In this document: in pieces, positions 20,990 to 26,066 of the stretch | Position numbering within the stretch: position 1 is the stretch's first letter | How the letters are laid out: every line of letters starts with the position of its first letter | Made by a program: the position numbers and the translations under genes | Notes under the pieces: model-generated | What the model saw: only the letters and a program-made list of their open reading frames with translations | The model's database searches: none | What the model was told of the DNA's origin: nothing | DNA from: Gelatoporia subvermispora B | Taxonomy: Eukaryota > Basidiomycota > Agaricomycetes > Polyporales > Gelatoporiaceae | DNA length: 26,066 nt | Assembly (NCBI GenBank): GCA_000320605.2 | Contig: KB445801.1 | Location: 736,722 to 762,787, forward strand | Direction: 5' to 3'

Positions 20990-21741
20990 TTAACATGTGA
21001 CCTTCATTAGGACATTTTCAAATTGGTCCAACCACTCATCGATCTTCTTGAAGTTTGAGTTAAACCTCTTCAACTGCCCGTCAAGCCCTCAATGTGCTTG
21101 CTAATTGCCTTGACGCTGCTCATTGTCATTGTCATGTATGCTGATACTGTCTCCAGCATCTCAAACATACAATTGAATGGCTCGCGGACGTCTTCCAGGA
21201 TGGTCATCATGTAATTGTATGGTTTCTCTAGGCCTTTGGGAGGTGAGTCTTTGCCAAATGTTGCACTCGGCATTTTCCCTATCATTCACACCATTGTTAG
21301 ATCCTGTTTTACTTGAGTGGAAAACTTTCTACTCACTGTGACAATTTCTGAGGATCTCACTCTTAATATCTTGCGCAGTGGCAAGCTTCAGAGGGGTGCC
21401 GGGAGAAGGGGGAAGCTTGCCACACCCTGCAAGCATATTTATATTCTTAGTGACAACCATGAGAGTCTTGCTCAGATCCTGGCTGAGTTTGTTGTTGATA
21501 TTTTCAAGGTCTCGCAGGCTGAGGATTGGTCCCCAAACCGGTGGAGCATCCGGGCAGTTGGTGAGCTGAGTCGACAGCTGTGAAGATGCACTATGACCCA
21601 CTTTAATAGACATATTATGTGTAATATATATATAACATACAGTGTGTAGCTACTTACTTGTGAACTAAATGTTCTTGTGCTCAGTGGCCTCATAAATTGA
21701 TATTCCCTAATTGATTTGCTGCCATTGTTAATCTTCTTCAT
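20990..21741 (-). CDS. Small spliced gene for a helical, coiled-coil-like protein; one probable frameshift
   Basis: Read from 21741 downwards, the exons are 21741-21658, 21577-21337 and 21278-21073 (in-frame TGA at 21072-21070), with introns of 80 and 58 nt. Both have GT/AG ends, matching phases (0 and 1), and the second has a CTAAC branch-like site. The product is about 177 residues: a Ser-rich start, a middle region with CPDAPPVWGPILSLRDL, then amphipathic helices (DLENINNKLSQDLSKTL; ILEDVREPFNCMFEMLETV). In the +1 frame after 21083 the helical pattern continues (QLKRFNSNFKKIDEWLDQF) to TAA at 20992-20990, which suggests a one-base deletion near 21083 and an original length of about 204 residues. 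No family recognised. Because both introns and most of the frame are preserved, it is the gene in the window closest to intact. Confidence 0.55.
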
Positions 21742-22014
21742 AATGTAGATGTGTCTGAGTATGTTGTGAGTGAGGTTATGAGTGAGATTGGAATGTGGTA
21801 TAATGGTGACTATAGTGTCTATGCAGGTTGCTAGAATGACCTTGAAAGCGATATTGTCATTGTATGTGCATGACTACAGAGTTTAACATGAGCGGGTGAG
21901 TAGAGTAGCATCTGGACAGGAGTAAACTGATATCATGGCAAACACGTGAGGTTTGTCATTAACGTTGAGCTTAAAGAAGTTTTAAATGTTGGCCAGACAC
22001 TCATACGTTATGAC

Positions 22015-22092
22015 TACCTAGAGTCTGATGTGGGTCACTATACACTGCCAATACTGAGAGTGCTGCTTACCTAGAGTCTGATGTGAGTTACT
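22015..22092 (+). repeat. Short direct repeat
   Basis: TACCTAGAGTCTGATGTG occurs at 22015 and again at 22068 (offset 53 bp), with the following bases also similar (GGTCACT and AGTTACT). This is probably the remains of a small tandem duplication. Confidence 0.7.
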
Positions 22093-22241
22093 GGGGAACT
22101 CAGCTCAGACCTAGGCTGCTTATATACATCACAGAAACCTATCTACAATGGCCATGTGACACCTACAAGCCCACATTATCTAAAGTCATGCTGACTCATT
22201 CTGACATTGTTCTGACTCATGCACATATGGGAGTGAGTTAC

Positions 22242-22270
22242 ATCACTGATAATCAGTAGTTATCAGTGAT
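22242..22270. repeat. Perfect hairpin, 11-bp arms
   Basis: ATCACTGATAA (22242-22252) and TTATCAGTGAT (22260-22270) are exact inverted copies separated by seven bases. ATCAGTGATAA recurs immediately after (22272-22282), so three related words cluster. The role is unknown: it could be a transposon footprint, a binding site or chance in low-complexity sequence. Confidence 0.7.
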
Positions 22271-22299
22271 GATCAGTGATAAGGCACTGATAGAGAATC

Positions 22300-24072
22300 A
22301 ACAGGTCTGGATCACTCTAGCATGGGAAACCACTTGACTCCCAGAGTTTAACAGAAACTTGGTACTGGAGGCAGTTATCTATCTATTTGGGAAAGTAAGG
22401 ACCCACATTCTCTCATCAGTAACTCTTGTAAGGTAAGCAGAAGTGGGCTTCGTGATAGTCTTCTCTTGTAGCGGCAATTATACTAGAGCAACTTCCAGTC
22501 AGCATTGGCTGTTCACCATCATGAGGCAAGACTTTAGAAAAGCTGAAACAAGGGATGAACACCCAAACATATTCACAGTCTCTTTAAGCAACAACTGATG
22601 GTATAAGATCCCAATGGAAACATTGTTGTGTCAGGAGTTAGATGAATGACACATATGGATCATACTAGTTCAAAGTGCGAAAACACGCAAGGAAATGGAA
22701 GTATAAATGGATTTACAAGAGCCAAGAAAGAATGGAAATTTTCAGTGATGTAAAGAAAGAATAGATAGGCAAATCGATGAGTAGAGCTAGATCGAGACAT
22801 CCCCATGATAGGGCCGTTTGCTTTGACAGCCAATACAGTAATGAGAAGGCATGCGGCCAGGCAGGCTGGAAATGTAGGCAATGTGGTGTGGCCAAACAGG
22901 TACCAGATGGAAGGGGGCTAATAATATAGTGCATTTGGAACAGGCCCTAGTCATATTTGCACCATTCTTGCAGTACTAAGCTATTGACCTCCAGTTTCCA
23001 ATGACTGCTTGCCACCCCTTGTCTATTTCTGTCATCCACACCCTGATTCTTTTAGACATAGGTGACTATATTTGTTTGGACTGTACCCTTCCTCAAGCAT
23101 TACACCAACTTCACCAAAACTACTGCACAGTACTCAAATTCAACATCAAAGTTTGACATAACTATATAAATGGCCTCCCAGATTTCACAGTTGAAAAAAT
23201 AGATTAGAAAAATAAGTTCCACCTCAACTTACACGTAAACAGCTCTTCTAGTGGGGGCAGGCCAAAAACTGCTAGACTATACAAGCCAAGTCACGCATCT
23301 TGACAGTGGTTTCACCCTTATGCTTCAAATGGTTTGAGCTCATATGAACACACAATATTCTTTTAGCAAGACAGCCAACTAGCAACTGTCAAGTTATACT
23401 GCCTTATCTGTAGAGAACATGGTTACCAAGCTACACAATGCAGATTCATGTCTTTGGTGAACAGGAAACTGACTATATGTGTCTGAAACCAAAGGTGGTT
23501 TATAGTTGGTAGCTGAAACTAGCAGCTTTGCACCTCCTGGAACCTTTCTGAATAGTGATTGCCTAGCAAAATCCTGCCTCACAGAAAAACCACACTTCTG
23601 CTCCTTCTGTGACTCATGCAACGATTTGCCTCTAAGAGCAATCAAATTGTAACTATATTCAGCAGACAACTTTGAGTTTCTCCATGAAAAGCACAGACAG
23701 GTACACCTCACAGGTATACCTGCAGGTGTCTTGCCATCTACCTGTATCCCTACCTGTATTTGCAACTTGTCATACAGATACAAGTAAGATGTGGGCCAGG
23801 CAGGTTAGATGCAAGTATTACAGGTATTGACAGGTGTGGTGACTCTATATATTCAAACACGAAGTACTGTAATCTACATATATTTTTCTATATTTTTTTG
23901 TGCCCACTAATAGCTGATAGGATGTCCTTGTCAGTAATGAAGCCAACCTAAACCCATTTCCCAAGGTATAACAAGGCTTGTACTGTATAAGGTGCTAGCC
24001 CATGTTGTAAGTGCATCAAAGGAATGCAGCCCTACTCAAAAATTCTTCCAATACAAGTAGTGCTAGTAGTGC
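22300..24072. other. Unassigned stretch, including a 129-residue minus-strand ORF
   Basis: The longest ORF is 129 codons on the minus strand (23783-23394), with no recognised motif or membrane segment. It starts within a cluster of ACCTGTA/TACAGGT words (23698-23845), including the 12-bp palindrome CAGGTATACCTG near 23714. Two overlapping 73-codon minus-strand ORFs (22660-22934) contain hydrophobic stretches. None can be called a gene with confidence. Confidence 0.3.
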
Positions 24073-24370
24073 TTTACCACAGGTAAGGTTAACACATGCA
24101 AGCTAGGTACCCTTATCCATGAGGGTATGGGTACAGGTCGTCATTTTGCTACCCATGAACCCAGTGAGTTGGCTAAAAGCACCTAAAAAGACGCTTTTGG
24201 AACACTTTTGGGCATGTGGGAGCCTCAGTATGGGTTCTGCATGCTCTCTATGCCATTTGTTACATCCTAGCAGTGTCCTAAATGGTGTTTGGCCACTCCT
24301 GGACCAGCACTTCACAGACCCATACTCATGCTTATGGGCATGGGTCACAGTGCTGGCACCTGTGGGTAAA
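24073..24370. mobile_element. Possible small MITE-like element, about 298 bp
   Basis: TTTACCACAGGT (24073-24084) is inverted with one mismatch at the other end (ACCTGTGGGTAAA, 24358-24370). Internally, ACCCTTATCCATGAGGGTAT near 24110 and CCCATACTCATGCTTATGGG near 24319 are related fold-back sequences, each able to form a local hairpin. No target-site duplication is clear. The ends are short, so chance symmetry is possible. Confidence 0.4.
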
Positions 24371-24390
24371 CCCATGCAAAGTGCTAAGGA

Positions 24391-24452
24391 CAAGACACTA
24401 TCATTCCCTGACCATTAATAACAAGACACTATCATTCCCTGACCATTAATAA
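24391..24452 (+). repeat. Perfect 31-bp tandem duplication
   Basis: The 31 bases at 24391-24421 (starting CAAGACACTATCATTCCCTG) are repeated without any mismatch at 24422-24452. Perfect identity in a region where other repeats are worn suggests a recent duplication, or an assembly artefact. Confidence 0.95.
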
Positions 24453-25660
24453 TAGCAAATGACAATGAACCCAGAATTGACAAGTAATCCATTGCCATTC
24501 AAGATAAATAGGGGCAGATGTGCCAACACTTGTATTACCAGTTGAGCGCATCCTTAACTGGCTCCCGGTTGGCAGCAAGTAGTGCTCTGACCTATCTTTC
24601 GATTTGCATCAAGGCATAGAGGTCTTGAGCATTGTATTAAATATCTTCTGTGACTTAACACTTTCAGCATTTATCTGTGGCAGGTCAGAACATTAATAAC
24701 TTGGAAATAAGGTACGAGCATACATCCTGAGCTGTCCCACATTACCCTGCCCCTCAAGCTTTTTGCTTGCAAGTATTGCATACATTCACTTATCATATAC
24801 AGTGCATTTTGCTAAGTCAATTTACTCAGGCTTCCATTAGTAATCTTGAAATATCTAATCTTGTATTTCAGATGCAAGACTGTTATCACCTGTGAGTTTC
24901 ACTTCAAGGATATACAAAAGGCTGGTCACGTACTCATAGCAATATAATGGATCTCTGTATAATCTATTTGATTATTATTTGATTATAGTATTCTTCAAGC
25001 AGCTCCTTGCCAAGAGCAAGTGCAGCACAGATGTATAGCAGGTATAGTGTATCAAGGGACATATCACCAAGATATTGATTGATATAATCTGTAGAGGGTA
25101 TAATTACAGGAAAATCGGAAACATTTGGCAAGAAGAAAAAATATAGTATTGCTAAAGATCTACAAGGTCCACATAGACAGAACCATAAACATGCATAGCT
25201 TAACCAATGTGGCAACTTGCATGTGATAAAACACACACTTTCAAGATGCTACACAACTGCCTAACAATCTCCCAGTTGCCATTGCTTAGCTCAAACTTGC
25301 AAAGGTTATGTGCCTAATCTATTATAATTAAATTTACTGATTTTCCATATTTTATTGCAAACCAAAGCATCTTATGGTTTAGTTTCAGCATGTTAATACA
25401 TCATGAGGCATCTTCTATTTTTTTATACTGTCTACAGACAAAATAGCAAATCATGCAAGGAGCAGCAGGGTTGGAAGTTAATGATGACCTAGAATAGTTT
25501 ATGGAGCTAAGAGACAGCAGGTAAGTTAGTAAAGTATATACCAAAGTTAAAGTCACTGATCTTCACAAGCATAAGCCTCATGGGCACCACTGTTAATGCA
25601 AGTTGATTTACCTCCTTCTAAACCAGCTAACTACAAGAATTGATCAACCTATCCAAGCAG
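24453..25660. other. Unassigned stretch, including a 90-residue minus-strand ORF
   Basis: A minus-strand ORF at 25236-24964 encodes 90 residues with a protein-like C-terminal part (FPVIIPSTDYINQYLG, then LDTLYLLYICAALALGKEL). This might be an exon of a decayed gene. On the plus strand, QGAAGLEVNDDLE and FMELRDSR (about 25456-25520, separated by one stop) are followed by a good GTAAGT donor, so there may be a relic exon there also. Neither belongs to a family I recognise. Confidence 0.3.
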
Positions 25661-26066
25661 GTATGGCCTCCAATATTATATTACGATCTGCCCACACCTG
25701 TGGTAGACATGTTGTGTCTATCACGAACCAGTTTGTTAAGTTTGTTACAAGGTAATCTCACAATTGTACAGACAATATGAGGCACATTGTTGGTGACCCG
25801 TTTACACAATGGTGGTGCACATTGTACATGCTCTGAGTACAATGTTGGCCATATTGTAGCAAATGTAGATAACAATGGTGGGGCACATTGTACGCACTTT
25901 GTGATACAATGTGAACCATATTATAGCATATAGATATAACAATTGTGGACTATATTGTGCAGGTTTCCGGGGATCACGTGAGCTATATTGCGAGCATTAT
26001 GGCATATAATATAGCATACAAAATAGGTCATATTTTGTATGACAATACAATGTGGCCCATATTGTT
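25661..26066 (+). repeat. Interspersed repeat, copy C, with a tandem array of 33-bp dyad units
   Basis: 25661-25771 matches the unique leading part of copies A and B. From 25772 the sequence becomes tandem: ACAAT starts at 25772, 25806, 25839, 25872, 25906 and 25939, a period of 33-34 bp. Each unit opens with a near-palindrome of the type ACAATGTGGGCCACATTGT, then 14 or so variable bases. More diverged units continue to the edge of the window (for example 26047). It is inverted relative to copy A at the left edge. Confidence 0.85.

Overview
The window looks like a transposon-rich piece of a fungal nuclear genome, most likely a basidiomycete of the Agaricomycetes. The evidence is short GT-AG introns (about 49-80 nt) that restore reading frames exactly where conserved motifs need them, protein families that I know as expanded in mushroom-forming fungi (RecQ-like DEAH helicases, DUF6589 proteins, a Ty3-type reverse transcriptase), and low gene density. 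Almost every recognisable gene is broken. The sequence also contains a 370-base assembly gap and begins and ends inside copies of one repeat family, so it may be a short scaffold whose assembly stopped at repeats.

Layout. 1-215: repeat copy A (inverted). 216-2190: no recognised gene; one 135-residue minus-strand ORF and other possible decayed coding pieces, then a tRNA-like/SINE-like stretch. 2198-8930: the main object of the window, a 6.7-kb element with inverted terminal arms that carries two divergent, intron-containing genes: a DUF6589-family protein (minus strand, 5926 to 2449) and a RecQ-family DEAH helicase (plus strand, 6045 to 8512), separated by a 118-bp intergenic region. Both are full length but inactivated almost entirely by in-frame stops consistent with C-to-T/G-to-A transitions, the pattern expected of a genome defence such as RIP or of methyl-cytosine deamination. 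9060-9744: a degenerate 32-bp minisatellite. 9815-11575: a truncated, intron-bearing relic of the ribonucleotide reductase large subunit. 11629-12235: repeat copy B, interrupted by the gap. 12398-13371: a GC-rich relic of a proline-rich, cysteine-rich protein of unknown family. 14442-15085: a 644-bp MITE-like element with matching inverted ends. 15341-15600: a Ty3-type reverse-transcriptase fragment. 15600-19600: mostly unassigned decayed sequence. 19606-19950: a three-unit tandem repeat. 20990-21741: a small spliced gene encoding a helical, probably coiled-coil protein. 22000-25650: AT-rich, unassigned, with small repeats, hairpins and a second MITE-like element. 25661-26066: repeat copy C, built from 33-bp units with an internal dyad.

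How the parts work together. The only functional pairing visible is in the 6.7-kb element, where a DUF6589 protein (proposed here as the transposase-like partner) and a RecQ helicase share one divergent promoter region inside a common pair of inverted repeats. I know both families separately as abundant proteins in mushroom genomes; their packaging as one TIR-bounded unit is read directly from this sequence, while the claim that the pair mobilises the element is inference. The rest of the window is relics and repeats with no visible functional cooperation.
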